Part shown: piece after piece, positions 15,635-23,750 of the stretch
Layout: each line of letters opens with the position of its first letter
How positions within the stretch are numbered: position 1 is the first letter of the stretch
Assembly (NCBI GenBank): GCA_910587195.1
Contig: CAJUKL010000021.1
Span: 1 to 31,310, forward strand
Source of the DNA: an uncultured Clostridia bacterium
GTDB taxonomy: Bacteria > Bacillota > Clostridia > Lachnospirales > Anaerotignaceae
DNA: 31,310 bases
Direction of reading: 5' to 3'
Program-made: the position numbers and the translations under genes
The notes under the pieces: model-generated
The model's database searches: none
What the model was told of the DNA's origin: nothing
What the model saw: the letters and a program-made list of their open reading frames with translations, nothing else

Positions 15635-15817
15635 ATGCTATAAATAATATGTTAATTTAGAGGTAGAGTAAATGCAAAAATATTCATATTTATATGAATA
15701 TATGATTATATATAAACTATAATATTTTTTATAGTACAATTGAAAAAAATTTTTTGCAAAAATTAAGAGATAAAAAATGAAACTTTATTAAGGTTATTTT
15801 TTAACCAAATTTAGCAA

Positions 15818-16165
15818 GAATTCCTCCGCCTCTATAGGTGGGGGATGAATTGCGTCTTTTCTTATCAGCATAAAAAATATAAATTTTTTGTTGTCTTATA
15901 AAAATAAATAGAATATAATAAATATATTGACAAGTACATTGACAACTGGATATATAGGGTTGCACAGAGAAACCAAATATGCGAAAACCAAGCTTCCTTC
16001 TGTGCGTAAAATGTCCAAGGTACGAATGGAAAGTAATTCGTGAAAACCGTGGGACACACGGGGTTAGCTCGCTTATGCTTAGTACATTGGTACTATCGAA
16101 TCGAATGAGAAGCCCCCACCTCTATGCGTTAGCATTAGGCTGTTCAGTAAAAACAACTGGTTAAT
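15818..16165 (+). mobile_element. IS605-type element relic without transposase
   Basis: Left-end-like imperfect hairpin at 15818-15852 (CCTCCGCCT-CTAT-AGGTGGGGG) and a right-end segment (about 16043-16140) carrying AAAACCGTGGGACACAC and AGAAGCCCCCACCTCTATGC, the usual 3' scaffold of TnpB-type elements. The final right-end stem is incomplete, because the second arm AGGTGGGG is replaced. The gene-free region 15640-15817 before it is AT-rich and shows only small hairpins. No TnpB reading frame remains. Confidence 0.6.
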
Positions 16166-16196
16166 AGTGTGGATGAATGATTTCATTCACTTTTTT
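15926..16196 (+). ncRNA. Orphan omega-RNA-like transcription unit (candidate)
   Basis: A promoter TTGTCT (15891-15896), 17-bp spacer, TATAAT (15914-15919) and an alternative TTGACA (15927-15932)-18-TATATA lie upstream, and a strong terminator ends the unit at 16169-16196. Between them there is no convincing ORF but clear structure: a stem GCACAGA (15962-15968)/TCTGTGC (15999-16005) and the right-end scaffold of an IS605/TnpB element, sharing the 17-base AAAACCGTGGGACACAC with 28231-28247. A length of about 230-270 nt is predicted. Function unknown; it could be a stranded omega-RNA or an exapted small RNA. Confidence 0.5.
16169..16196 (+). terminator. Terminator of the orphan RNA unit
   Basis: Stem GTGGATGAA/TTCATTCAC (one G-U pair) with loop TGAT, followed directly by TTTTTTATT. 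Confidence 0.8.
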
Positions 16197-16277
16197 ATTA
16201 GGAGGAACTATGAACTGTAATGACATTAATCTGAAGATGCTTTTTTGCTTAGAACATATTTTTTTATAAAAATTTTG

Positions 16278-16304
16278 TTAGCACTCTTTACAAGTGAGTG
16301 CTAA
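16278..16304. promoter_or_regulatory. CIRCE operator (HrcA binding site)
   Basis: Perfect TTAGCACTC-N9-GAGTGCTAA. HrcA represses class I heat-shock genes through this site; it overlaps the -35 and spacer of the clpB promoter, so clpB is heat-shock controlled by HrcA. Confidence 0.97.
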
Positions 16305-16315
16305 TAGTGTATACT
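16287..16315 (+). promoter_or_regulatory. Promoter of clpB
   Basis: TTTACA (16287-16292), 17-bp spacer, TATACT (16310-16315), embedded in the CIRCE operator; about 100-base leader to the start codon. Confidence 0.8.
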
Positions 16316-16419
16316 ATAGAAAAAAGAAAAAGGAAGTCTTTTTTATGAAAAATAATCCATGCTATTTTTGGTAGTCTATAAAGTAAAAATAGAAATAAGC
16401 AAAAACAAGGAGGAGCATT

Positions 16420-19020
16420 ATGAATTTACAAAAATATACACAAAAATCAATGGAAGCAATTCAAAATATGCAGACAATCGCAAATGAATATCAAAATCCA
16501 CAAATTGAACAACAACATTTGGTTTATAATCTATTGACACAGGAAGATGGTTTGATTCCACAACTTTTAATTCAAATTGGTGTGAATCTAAATGGATTAG
16601 TAAACCGTATAAAAGAAGAAGTTGCAAAATTACCACATGTTTCTGGCAGCAGAGAAGCTGGGAAACTCTATATTGCTTCTGATGTGGACAAAATTTTTAC
16701 AAAGTCTGAAAAGTTGGCAGACAGCATGAAAGATGAATATGTATCTGTAGAACATCTCTTTTTATCTTTAATAACCAGCGCAAACAGTGTGATGAAAAAA
16801 GTGTTTGAAGAATATCATATTGATAAAACAAATTTTACAAAAGCATTGGTAAAAGTAAGAGGAAATACAAGAGTAACCAGCGATAGTCCTGAATCTACGT
16901 ATGATGCACTTAAAAAATATGGTACAGATTTAGTAGAAAAAGCACGAAATCAAAAACTAGACCCTGTGATTGGTAGAGATGACGAAATTAGAAATGTGAT
17001 TCGTATTTTATCCAGAAAAACAAAAAACAATCCTGTGCTTATCGGCGAGCCAGGCGTTGGCAAAACAGCTATTGCAGAAGGGCTGGCACAAAGAATTGTA
17101 AAAGAAGATGTTCCTAACAGTTTAAAAGAAAAAACAATTTTTTCACTGGATATGGGTTCTTTAATTGCAGGGGCAAAATTTCGAGGTGAATTTGAAGAAA
17201 GATTAAAAGCAGTTTTAAATGAAGTCAAAAAAAGTGACGGAAAAATTATATTGTTTATTGATGAATTGCATACGATTGTGGGAGCAGGCAAAACAGAAGG
17301 CGCAATGGACGCTGGAAATTTGTTAAAACCAATGCTTGCAAGGGGAGAACTGCATTGTATTGGTGCAACAACCTTAAATGAATATAAACAATACATTGAA
17401 AAAGACCCTGCTCTGGAAAGAAGATTTCAGCCTGTGCTTGTCAGTGAACCAACTGTGGAAGATACCATTACCATTTTAAGAGGTTTAAAAGAAAGATATG
17501 AAGTATATCATGGAGTTAAAATTCAAGACCAAGCCATTATTGCAGCTGCAACCCTTTCCAATCGTTATATTTCAGACAGATTTTTACCAGATAAAGCGAT
17601 AGACTTAATTGATGAGGCTTGCGCTATGATTCGAACAGAAATTGATTCTATGCCAACAGAACTAGATGTGATACAAAGAAAGATTATTCAATATGAAATT
17701 GAAGAAGCTGCACTTAAAAAAGAAAATGATAAACTTTCTTTAGAGCATTTGGAGGAAATTCAAAAAGAACTGGCAGAAACTAGAGAAGAATTGAATCAGT
17801 TAAAAGCAAAATGGGAAAATGAAAAAGCAGAGATTAATAGCGTACAAAAGTTAAGAGAACAAATTGAGGCAACAAATGCTAAAATTGAAGCTGCTGAAAG
17901 AAAATATGACTTAAATAAGGCTGCTGAATTAAAATATGGTATTTTGCCACAACTTCAAAAAGATTTAGAACAAAAAGAAAAAGAAGCAGAACAAAATGGC
18001 ATGAAAAATTCTTTACTTCGTGACAAGGTAACAGAAGAAGAAATTGCAAGAATTATTGAAAGATGGACAGGAATTCCTGTATCCAAACTGATGGAAGGCG
18101 AAAAAGAAAAATTGATTCATTTAGAGGATATTTTGCATTTAAGAGTCATTGGACAGGAGGAAGCTGTTACAAAAGTGTCAGAATCCATTATGCGAAGCAG
18201 GGCAGGAATTCAAAACCCCAATAGACCGATTGGTTCCTTTTTGTTTTTGGGTCCAACTGGTGTGGGAAAAACAGAATTAGCAAAATCATTAGCAGAATGT
18301 TTGTTTGATGATGAAAAAAATATAGTTCGCATTGATATGACAGAGTATATGGAAAAATTTTCTGTATCTCGTTTGATAGGCGCACCTCCAGGATATGTGG
18401 GCTATGAAGAAGGTGGACAATTAACAGAGGCAGTACGCAGAAAACCGTATTCTGTTATTCTGTTTGATGAAGTGGAAAAAGCGCACCCAGATGTTTTTAA
18501 TATTTTGTTGCAAGTATTGGATGATGGGCATATTACCGATTCACAAGGCAGAACAGTAGACTTTAAAAATACCATTATTATATTGACGTCCAATTTAGGC
18601 TCTCCTTATCTATTAGATGGAATTGATGAAAAGGGAGAAATTACAGAAAATGCTAGACAAAAAGTGCAGGAATTGTTGCGTCAATCGTTTAGACCTGAAT
18701 TTTTAAACAGATTAGATGAAATTGTATTTTATAAACCATTAACCAAACAAAACATTGGTAATATTGTAGATTTGTTATTAAAAGACTTAAATAAAAGAAT
18801 GGCAGAAAAACAACTACAATGTGTTGTAACAGAACAGGCAAAACAAGTGATAATCGAACGTGGCTATGACCCCGTATATGGTGCAAGACCTTTAAAAAGA
18901 TATTTGCAAAGATATGTTGAAACATTGATTGCTAAAAAAATCATACAAGAAGATTTGGAACCAGATACTACATTAACAGTAGATGTTAATGATATGGGAA
19001 ATCTATTTATAGCATCGTAA
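16420..19020 (+). CDS. clpB: ATP-dependent disaggregase ClpB
   Basis: 866 residues, full length. ClpB threads aggregated proteins through a hexameric ring with DnaK. Domains: Clp N-domain (1-150), AAA1 with Walker A GEPGVGKT (209-216), pore loop KFRG (253-256) and Walker B Asp281-Glu282, a long coiled-coil middle domain (about 405-530) that marks ClpB rather than ClpC, AAA2 with Walker A GPTGVGKT (611-618), pore loop GYVG (659-662), Walker B Asp683-Glu684, and sensor-2 GARPLKR (821-827). SD AAGGAGGAG. Pore-loop Tyr is Phe in AAA1, a mild variant. Although between two MITEs, it looks like a normal core gene. Confidence 0.97.
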   Translation: MNLQKYTQKSMEAIQNMQTIANEYQNPQIEQQHLVYNLLTQEDGLIPQLLIQIGVNLNGLVNRIKEEVAKLPHVSGSREAGKLYIASDVDKIFTKSEKLADSMKDEYVSVEHLFLSLITSANSVMKKVFEEYHIDKTNFTKALVKVRGNTRVTSDSPESTYDALKKYGTDLVEKARNQKLDPVIGRDDEIRNVIRILSRKTKNNPVLIGEPGVGKTAIAEGLAQRIVKEDVPNSLKEKTIFSLDMGSLIAGAKFRGEFEERLKAVLNEVKKSDGKIILFIDELHTIVGAGKTEGAMDAGNLLKPMLARGELHCIGATTLNEYKQYIEKDPALERRFQPVLVSEPTVEDTITILRGLKERYEVYHGVKIQDQAIIAAATLSNRYISDRFLPDKAIDLIDEACAMIRTEIDSMPTELDVIQRKIIQYEIEEAALKKENDKLSLEHLEEIQKELAETREELNQLKAKWENEKAEINSVQKLREQIEATNAKIEAAERKYDLNKAAELKYGILPQLQKDLEQKEKEAEQNGMKNSLLRDKVTEEEIARIIERWTGIPVSKLMEGEKEKLIHLEDILHLRVIGQEEAVTKVSESIMRSRAGIQNPNRPIGSFLFLGPTGVGKTELAKSLAECLFDDEKNIVRIDMTEYMEKFSVSRLIGAPPGYVGYEEGGQLTEAVRRKPYSVILFDEVEKAHPDVFNILLQVLDDGHITDSQGRTVDFKNTIIILTSNLGSPYLLDGIDEKGEITENARQKVQELLRQSFRPEFLNRLDEIVFYKPLTKQNIGNIVDLLLKDLNKRMAEKQLQCVVTEQAKQVIIERGYDPVYGARPLKRYLQRYVETLIAKKIIQEDLEPDTTLTVDVNDMGNLFIAS

Positions 19021-19033
19021 GTTATTCTTTTAC

Positions 19034-19319
19034 AAGCTAAATGCTTTCATCCCACTCCTTTAGGGGGGGATGAAAGCATTTTTTTTATTTCAATATTTGA
19101 TTAGTATATGTTAATATTGCTTGTATGAACAAGAAATGGTATAATAAAACTATGAAAATAAAAGGTTTTGACGCGAGCCTTATACTATCGTTAATGGATA
19201 CAATGGTATCTTTGATAGTGAAAGTCTTAATGAAGTAGATTAGTTTTATATGCTTTCGAGTATATTTAGAAGTTTATGTAATTAAGAACCCCATGCCTTT
19301 AGGCATGGGAGTGTCAGCA
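19034..19319 (+). mobile_element. IS200/IS605-like MITE, copy B
   Basis: 286-bp direct-sense copy of the element at 13411-13697, with only a handful of differences including a one-base deletion in the left-end hairpin. It starts right after TTAC and ends CCCATGCCTTTAGGCATGGG-AGTGTCAGCA. An internal promoter TTGCTT (19117-19122)-17-TATAAT (19140-19145) points out through the right end. A 28-codon frame starting at the ATG shortly after the -10 resembles no transposase and lacks a ribosome site. The element sits between clpB and a macrodomain gene, whose 5' part it replaces. Confidence 0.8.
19040..19088 (+). terminator. MITE left-end hairpin acting as clpB terminator
   Basis: Arms AATGCTTTCATCCC (19040-19053) and GGGATGAAAGCATT (19067-19080), a 14-bp stem followed by a run of T. 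It is 20 bases past the clpB stop and is the only terminator there. Confidence 0.75.
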
Positions 19320-19320
19320 C

Positions 19321-19781
19321 ACTAAAAGTAAATGTGATTGTAAACGCTGCTAATAGTGGCTTAAGAGGATGTTTTGTGCCTTGCCATTCCTGCGTGGATA
19401 ATATCATTTACAGTGTTAGTGGTATTCAGTTGCGCTTGGTTGCGCTTGGCTTGTGATGAGCTGATGACGGCGCAAGGATATGATGAGCCAACAGGGAAAG
19501 CAAAAATTACACCTGCTTTTAATCTTCCCTGTCGTTATGTTCTGCATACAGTTGGGCCCATTGTGCATGGGCAACTTACACAACAGCATTGCAAACAGCT
19601 TTCGGACTGTTATTGGTCATGTATGGAACTTGCGGTCAGTAATGGGCTAAAAAGCATTGCTTTCTGTTGCATTTCCACAGGGGAATTTCATTTCCCACAA
19701 AAAAAAGCGGCTAAAATTGCAGTGCAGACAGTTTCAGATTTTTTGCAGACAAAACCACATACACTTCTGTATATGATGTAG
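19321..19781 (+). pseudogene. Zn-type macrodomain ADP-ribosyl hydrolase, truncated and frameshifted
   Basis: Reading one frame from 19321 gives TLKVNVIVNAANSGLRGCF, followed by the cysteine-rich CHSCVDNIIH pattern of zinc-containing protein-ADP-ribose hydrolases; a second frame continues LRLACDELMTAQGYDEPTGK, ITPAFNLPCRYVLHTVGPIVHG and STGEFHFPQKKAA. The frames switch exactly at a tandem 10-bp duplication TTGCGCTTGG (19429-19450 region); removing one copy restores the protein. The first part of the gene (about 80-90 residues) is missing where MITE B abuts it, and the C-terminus also ends early. It once removed ADP-ribose from proteins; it should now be dead. Confidence 0.85.
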
Positions 19782-19817
19782 TTAATATTGATAAAGCTAC
19801 TATAATAGTAAAAAATA

Positions 19818-20249
19818 TCATTCCTGTTCTATAAATTGATACATTTTATGAATGAAATCGGTAAGCATAATATGTATAATTTTGCTGGTATTATCATTGT
19901 ATAATTTTTTGATTTGACTGATAACATTTGTATTTTGCTGTAAAAACCTTACTGTTTCCTGATTGATAAAATCCCTTAAAGAATCTAGGGTAATTTCTAA
20001 AAGTTCTTTTTCTTCTGTATCAAGTAATTTTACCAAGGTTAAAAATTGGTATGGATTGGTAGTATCATAAAGACAATAGGCTAATCTTTTTTTCCATTCT
20101 ACCGTTTGCTTTGATAATTGATTTTGTAATTGCTCCCAATCCTGTTTTGTAAAATTAGAAATGATATTCTGTGCAATGTCTACACCTTCATCATACCAAT
20201 AATCTGCATAAAAATATCCTGATAAATAATCTTCTAGCTTCTGATACAT
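19818..20249 (-). CDS. Hypothetical helical protein, immunity-protein-like
   Basis: 143 residues starting MYQKLEDYLSGYFYADYWYD; I do not recognise the family with certainty. It is acidic and helical, with a central LAYCLYDTTNPYQFLTLVKLL...LDSLRDFI segment reminiscent of HEAT-like repeats in contact-inhibition immunity proteins. SD AAAAGGAG precedes the ATG, and a promoter is at 20280-20308. No toxin gene with a polymorphic C-terminus is nearby, so the immunity idea rests only on composition and pattern. It is transcribed alone, opposite to its neighbours. Confidence 0.65.
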   Translation of the reverse strand: MYQKLEDYLSGYFYADYWYDEGVDIAQNIISNFTKQDWEQLQNQLSKQTVEWKKRLAYCLYDTTNPYQFLTLVKLLDTEEKELLEITLDSLRDFINQETVRFLQQNTNVISQIKKLYNDNTSKIIHIMLTDFIHKMYQFIEQE

Positions 20250-20279
20250 TTTTTATTTTTCTCCTTTTTTATTTTTATC

Positions 20280-20308
20280 ATTATAACAAACAAAATTAGA
20301 AAACACAA
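20280..20308 (-). promoter_or_regulatory. Promoter of the 143-residue hypothetical gene
   Basis: Minus-strand TTGTGT (20303-20308), 17-bp spacer, extended -10 TGTTATAAT ending at 20280. Confidence 0.55.
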
Positions 20309-20416
20309 AAAACGGCTCTTAAGAAAATCCCTTTTTTTGCCGAAAAGATAATAAAATAGACTGATTTTTTAATCTTTTTTTAAGAAATCCAAAAGTAAAC
20401 AGAGAGGTGTGATAGT

Positions 20417-21118
20417 ATGATACAAGGAATAACAGATATTAACAGCTATTTAAACAATGTTAAAATGCAAACCATTTGGAATCTTAATCAGCAAGACCCC
20501 GAAAAAGCAAGAATTGCCAAAGAACAAAAACAAAAAGAAATTGCTAAAAAAATATCAGATATTCGCTCTAAATTAAAATTTGGAAAAAAACTTTCTGATA
20601 AAGAATTGCGTCTTTTAAGAGAACATGCTCCTGATTTATATAAAAAAGCTGAAGCAGTACAACAGGAAAGAAAAAACTTTAAGGAACAATTAAAAAATTG
20701 TAAAACAAAAGAAGATGTGCAAAGATTATTTTCTCAAAAAATGCAGTTTGCCATGTCTATGGAAAAAACAGACCAAGAAATGACAGAATATTTAGCAGCA
20801 GCGTTCCAAGAAGAACATAAATCATTTATGGATTGTGATGATTATAAAAAATTAAAATGGCAAATAGAGCAAACAACAGAACAAAAAACAGAACAAAAAA
20901 CAGAACAAAAAACAGAACAAAAAAGAAACAAAAATGGAAATGAAGTATATCAAGAAATATTTAGCACCATAGAAAAATGGATAGATATGCCAGAAATGGA
21001 GCCAGAAATAGACATAGAAACAGATATAAAAACGGAAATAAAAACAGATGCTACAACATTTAACAATTATCAAGCAGACAGCAAAGAAAAAAAATCTACA
21101 TTTACAAAAAAAATATGA
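20417..21118 (+). CDS. Hypothetical coiled-coil protein with TEQK repeats
   Basis: 233 residues, not assigned to a family. It is very rich in Lys, Glu and Gln, mostly helical, with no signal peptide. Residues 45-80 hold the pattern SKLKFGKKLSDKELRLLREHAPDLYKKA, which I associate with uncharacterised Clostridial proteins. Four exact copies of a 12-bp unit ACAGAACAAAAA (20876-20923) encode TEQK x4, a tract prone to copy-number change. The C-terminus (EIDIETDIKTEIKTD) is a second low-complexity stretch. SD AGAGAGGTG. The stop is 12 bases before aroD, so the two are probably co-transcribed. Confidence 0.75.
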   Translation: MIQGITDINSYLNNVKMQTIWNLNQQDPEKARIAKEQKQKEIAKKISDIRSKLKFGKKLSDKELRLLREHAPDLYKKAEAVQQERKNFKEQLKNCKTKEDVQRLFSQKMQFAMSMEKTDQEMTEYLAAAFQEEHKSFMDCDDYKKLKWQIEQTTEQKTEQKTEQKTEQKRNKNGNEVYQEIFSTIEKWIDMPEMEPEIDIETDIKTEIKTDATTFNNYQADSKEKKSTFTKKI

Positions 21119-21130
21119 GGAGTATAAAAA

Positions 21131-21898
21131 ATGAAAAGTATAACCATAAAAAATGTAACGATAGGGGAAGGAATGCCTAAAATTTGTGTTCCTATTGTTG
21201 GAATTACAAAAAATGATATTTTAGAAGAAATTGAAAAAGCAATTTTATTAAATATAGATTTATTGGAATGGCGCGTAGATTGGTATGAACATTGCCTTGA
21301 TGTGCAAAAAATTATACAAATGCTAAAAGAAATTAAAAAAGTAACAAAAGAAATTCCCATCATTTTTACTTTTCGTACAGCAAGGGAGGGTGGAGCAAAA
21401 GATATTTCTGTAGAAGAATATGCAGCCTTACTTGACTCCATTCTTCCATCACAGCAGCTTGATATTATTGATATAGAATTATTTGCAGGTGATGCCATTG
21501 TGCTCTCTCTATTACAAAAAGCACGAGAGTGCTCTGTTTATACTATATTATCTAGCCATGATTTTCAAAAAACACCAGAAGAACAAGAAATTATTATGCG
21601 CCTTTGCCATATGCAGGAGCTAGGAAGTGATATGACAAAAATTGCTGTTATGCCCCACAATACAAAAGATGTTTTAACACTTCTTTCTGCAACAGAAAAA
21701 ATGCAGCACTATGGTGATAGACCTTTTATTACAATGTCAATGGGTGGGTTGGGCAGTATTTCACGTATGGCAGGAGAAGTATTTGGCTCAGCCATTACCT
21801 TTGGCGTGGGTGAAAAAAGTTCTGCACCTGGTCAAATAGAAACTAAAAAATTAAAACACGTATTAAATATTATTCATGAAAGCATTGCTATGTTATAA
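21131..21898 (+). CDS. aroD: 3-dehydroquinate dehydratase, type I
   Basis: 255 residues. It dehydrates 3-dehydroquinate to 3-dehydroshikimate, step three of the shikimate pathway, through a Schiff base. Active-site residues fall at the E. coli AroD numbers: Glu46 in EWRVD, Arg82 in FTFRT, His143 in SSHDF, Lys170 in MTKIAVMP (the Schiff-base lysine), Arg212, Ser232 and Gln235 in SAPGQ. SD GAGGAG. No other aro genes are adjacent. Confidence 0.95.
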   Translation: MKSITIKNVTIGEGMPKICVPIVGITKNDILEEIEKAILLNIDLLEWRVDWYEHCLDVQKIIQMLKEIKKVTKEIPIIFTFRTAREGGAKDISVEEYAALLDSILPSQQLDIIDIELFAGDAIVLSLLQKARECSVYTILSSHDFQKTPEEQEIIMRLCHMQELGSDMTKIAVMPHNTKDVLTLLSATEKMQHYGDRPFITMSMGGLGSISRMAGEVFGSAITFGVGEKSSAPGQIETKKLKHVLNIIHESIAML

Positions 21899-21921
21899 AA
21901 AAAGTGGTGGTAGTTTTAGAA

Positions 21922-21951
21922 TTGCAATTTTGTTTTATTTTATGCTAAAAT
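21922..21951 (+). promoter_or_regulatory. Promoter of the YdcF-like gene
   Basis: TTGCAA (21922-21927), 18-bp spacer, TAAAAT (21946-21951) with TG extension. The -10 lies in a small palindrome ATGCTAAAATAGCAT that could be an operator. Confidence 0.5.
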
Positions 21952-21987
21952 AGCATAACACAATAACAAGGAAAGGATAAGATACGA

Positions 21988-22764
21988 ATGAAAAAAAAAC
22001 TACGAAAACCTCTTTTTTTTAAATTATTAGGGGCTGCTGGTATTTTAGACTGTTTGTCTATTTCACTTGTATCCAATTTTAATTTTGGGACACTTTTTCC
22101 GGGTGGGTTAGGCTGTATTTTTTTAATTTATGGCTGCTTTTATGAAAAATTAAATCATTGGGGACGTTCTGGATTTGGGAAAATTTTTATGAGAATTGCC
22201 AAAATAGGATTTTCTCTTTTTTTTATCAGTTTCTTTATCATTACCACTATCATTATACAAAATGGCGCAAAAACGCCAGACAAAGATGCAGATGCTATGA
22301 TTGTATTGGGAGCTGCGCTGCATGGCTGGACAGTAAGTCCTGCACTTGCACAACGTCTTGACACCGCAAAACAATACTGGGACAATAATAAAGTGTCTTA
22401 CATTGTTGTAACTGGTTCACAAGGACCACAGGAAGATAGAACAGAAGCAGAAGCAATGAAAGAATATCTTGTCAATAAGGGAGTACCACCTGATGTGATA
22501 TTGATAGAAGACAAGGCACATAATACAAGACAAAATTTTACATATTCCAAGCAAATATTGGACGCTATTTATAAAGATAAAGCGTATCGTATTGTTTATG
22601 TTACAAATTATTTTCATACGTTCCGTGCAGGGCTACTTGCAGAAAAAATTGGTTTTAATGCGCAAGGATTAGGTGCACCAGTTACTTTTTATATGCTTCC
22701 CAATTATTATATTAGAGAATATTTTTCTGTCATTAAATACTTTCTTTTAGATAGTAACATATAA
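21988..22764 (+). CDS. YdcF/DUF218 family membrane protein
   Basis: 258 residues. Three hydrophobic segments (about 11-29, 35-48 and 70-90) anchor a DUF218 domain (about 100-250) with the family motifs DAMIVLGAALHG, SPALAQRLDTA, VVTGSQGPQEDRTEAEAM, EDKAHNTRQNF and VTNYFHTFRA. Relatives (YdcF, SanA, ElyC) act in envelope maintenance or polyprenyl-carrier handling; the reaction is not established. SD AAGGAAAGGA upstream. Preceded by its own promoter. Confidence 0.85.
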   Translation: MKKKLRKPLFFKLLGAAGILDCLSISLVSNFNFGTLFPGGLGCIFLIYGCFYEKLNHWGRSGFGKIFMRIAKIGFSLFFISFFIITTIIIQNGAKTPDKDADAMIVLGAALHGWTVSPALAQRLDTAKQYWDNNKVSYIVVTGSQGPQEDRTEAEAMKEYLVNKGVPPDVILIEDKAHNTRQNFTYSKQILDAIYKDKAYRIVYVTNYFHTFRAGLLAEKIGFNAQGLGAPVTFYMLPNYYIREYFSVIKYFLLDSNI

Positions 22765-22819
22765 TGAAATGATATATTTTTTTGTAAAAAAATGTCGACA
22801 TCATAGAAAGGAGATTTTT

Positions 22820-23200
22820 ATGACACAAGATAATAATACTCCAGCAACATCGTATATCCCTATGTTATACGATAAAACAGTATATGCAATCTATCTTATT
22901 ATAAAAGGCAGCAAATATAACCATGCAGAATTAAAAGCGTTTTCTAAAATATGTAACATCAATTATTTAGAAGCAAATCAAAAATTAAAACATAAAAAAA
23001 ATTTTATGGGAAAAGGCAATGCATATTGGATAAAGGATACCTTACAAAAATTATCGTTGTATCATGTGGCTTATGAAATTGTTCCTCCTTATCCTTATCT
23101 ACAGGAGGAACAAAATAAAACTTATCAAATATTACACAAGCTTAAAATTTCAGACAAAATTTGCGTTTGTGTAGAAGGAAATAGGCAATTTTTAATGTAA
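22820..23200 (+). CDS. Hypothetical protein, small
   Basis: 126 residues from the ATG at 22820, chosen because AAAGGAG lies before it; a longer frame from 22769 has no ribosome site. Pattern YAIYLIIKGSKYNHAELKAFSKICNINYLEANQKL, then KDTLQKLSLYHVAYEIVPPYPYLQ, suggests a small helical, possibly winged-helix-like domain; family unknown. Its last 59 bases overlap the end of the convergent truncated MFS gene, so its own C-terminus may also have been altered at the junction. Confidence 0.6.
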   Translation: MTQDNNTPATSYIPMLYDKTVYAIYLIIKGSKYNHAELKAFSKICNINYLEANQKLKHKKNFMGKGNAYWIKDTLQKLSLYHVAYEIVPPYPYLQEEQNKTYQILHKLKISDKICVCVEGNRQFLM

Positions 23201-23750
23201 TAAAACATTCTAAAAAAGCAGTAACAAAAAAGCAAATGGTACTTGCATACATAAGAGGTTTTAAAGAAAACATAGAATATAAAATGCCACCTAACATTGG
23301 CGCAAGCAAATAAGAAAGAGAAGCTACTTGATTAATAACAGCATTTCCTTTTGTAATGTTATCACCTGTCAGCATAGAAGGAATACAGGCTTGTACGGTA
23401 GGTGTTTCAAATGCTCCTAATAAAGATAATAAAAGAAGTAACATACTGATTACAATAAGAGCATTTTGTTCGGACAAAAAAATAGCTACACCTAAAACAG
23501 AAATCCCCGTTAAATTATCCAAAGCAATCATAATATATTTTCGATTGATACGGTCTGCAAGAATCCCTCCAAGGGGTGATATTAAAATTGTGGGTATGGT
23601 AGCAATCGATACTATTCCAGCAAAGATTGCAGCAGAACCACTTAACTCTAATATATACATAGACAAGGCAAGTTTCAAAATAAAATTTCCAAACAGGGAA
23701 AATACTTGTCCCAAAACAAGAAGGATAAAATTTTTGGTAAATAAATTCAT
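23142..23750 (-). pseudogene. MFS efflux transporter, C-terminal half missing
   Basis: 202 residues where about 400 are expected. The N-terminal half is good: six hydrophobic helices, motif A as GGILADRINRK, and the TPTVQACIPSMLTGDNITKGNAVINQ loop of Mef/Tet-type drug efflux proteins. After the helix around SLKPLMYASTICFFVTAFLE the frame enters DNA antisense to the upstream hypothetical gene and ends AYFLLHKRKFCLKF. This looks like a deletion fusion. Its ATG overlaps the TetR stop as ATGA, so it was the target of that repressor. It is unlikely to transport anything now. Confidence 0.8.

Noticed and set aside
15979..16164. 61-codon frame in the region before clpB
   Set aside because: It covers the conserved right-end scaffold of a TnpB element, lacks an SD and shows no protein family pattern; an RNA or relic explains it better.
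19155..19241. 28-codon ORF inside MITE B (and copy A)
   Set aside because: No ribosome site at a suitable distance and no resemblance to TnpA or TnpB; kept as part of the element only.
20320..20360. Sigma-D (flagellar) promoter upstream of the coiled-coil gene, from GCCGAAAAGATAA
   Set aside because: The upstream TAAA element is imperfect and spacing uncertain; not enough to call.
20876..20923. CRISPR-like short repeats
   Set aside because: Contiguous 12-bp tandem copies without spacers, in frame in a gene; no CRISPR array or cas genes anywhere in the window.
20852..21073. Phe/Tyr-rich minus-strand frame looking like a membrane peptide
   Set aside because: It is the complement of Lys/Glu/Gln codon repeats in the sense gene.
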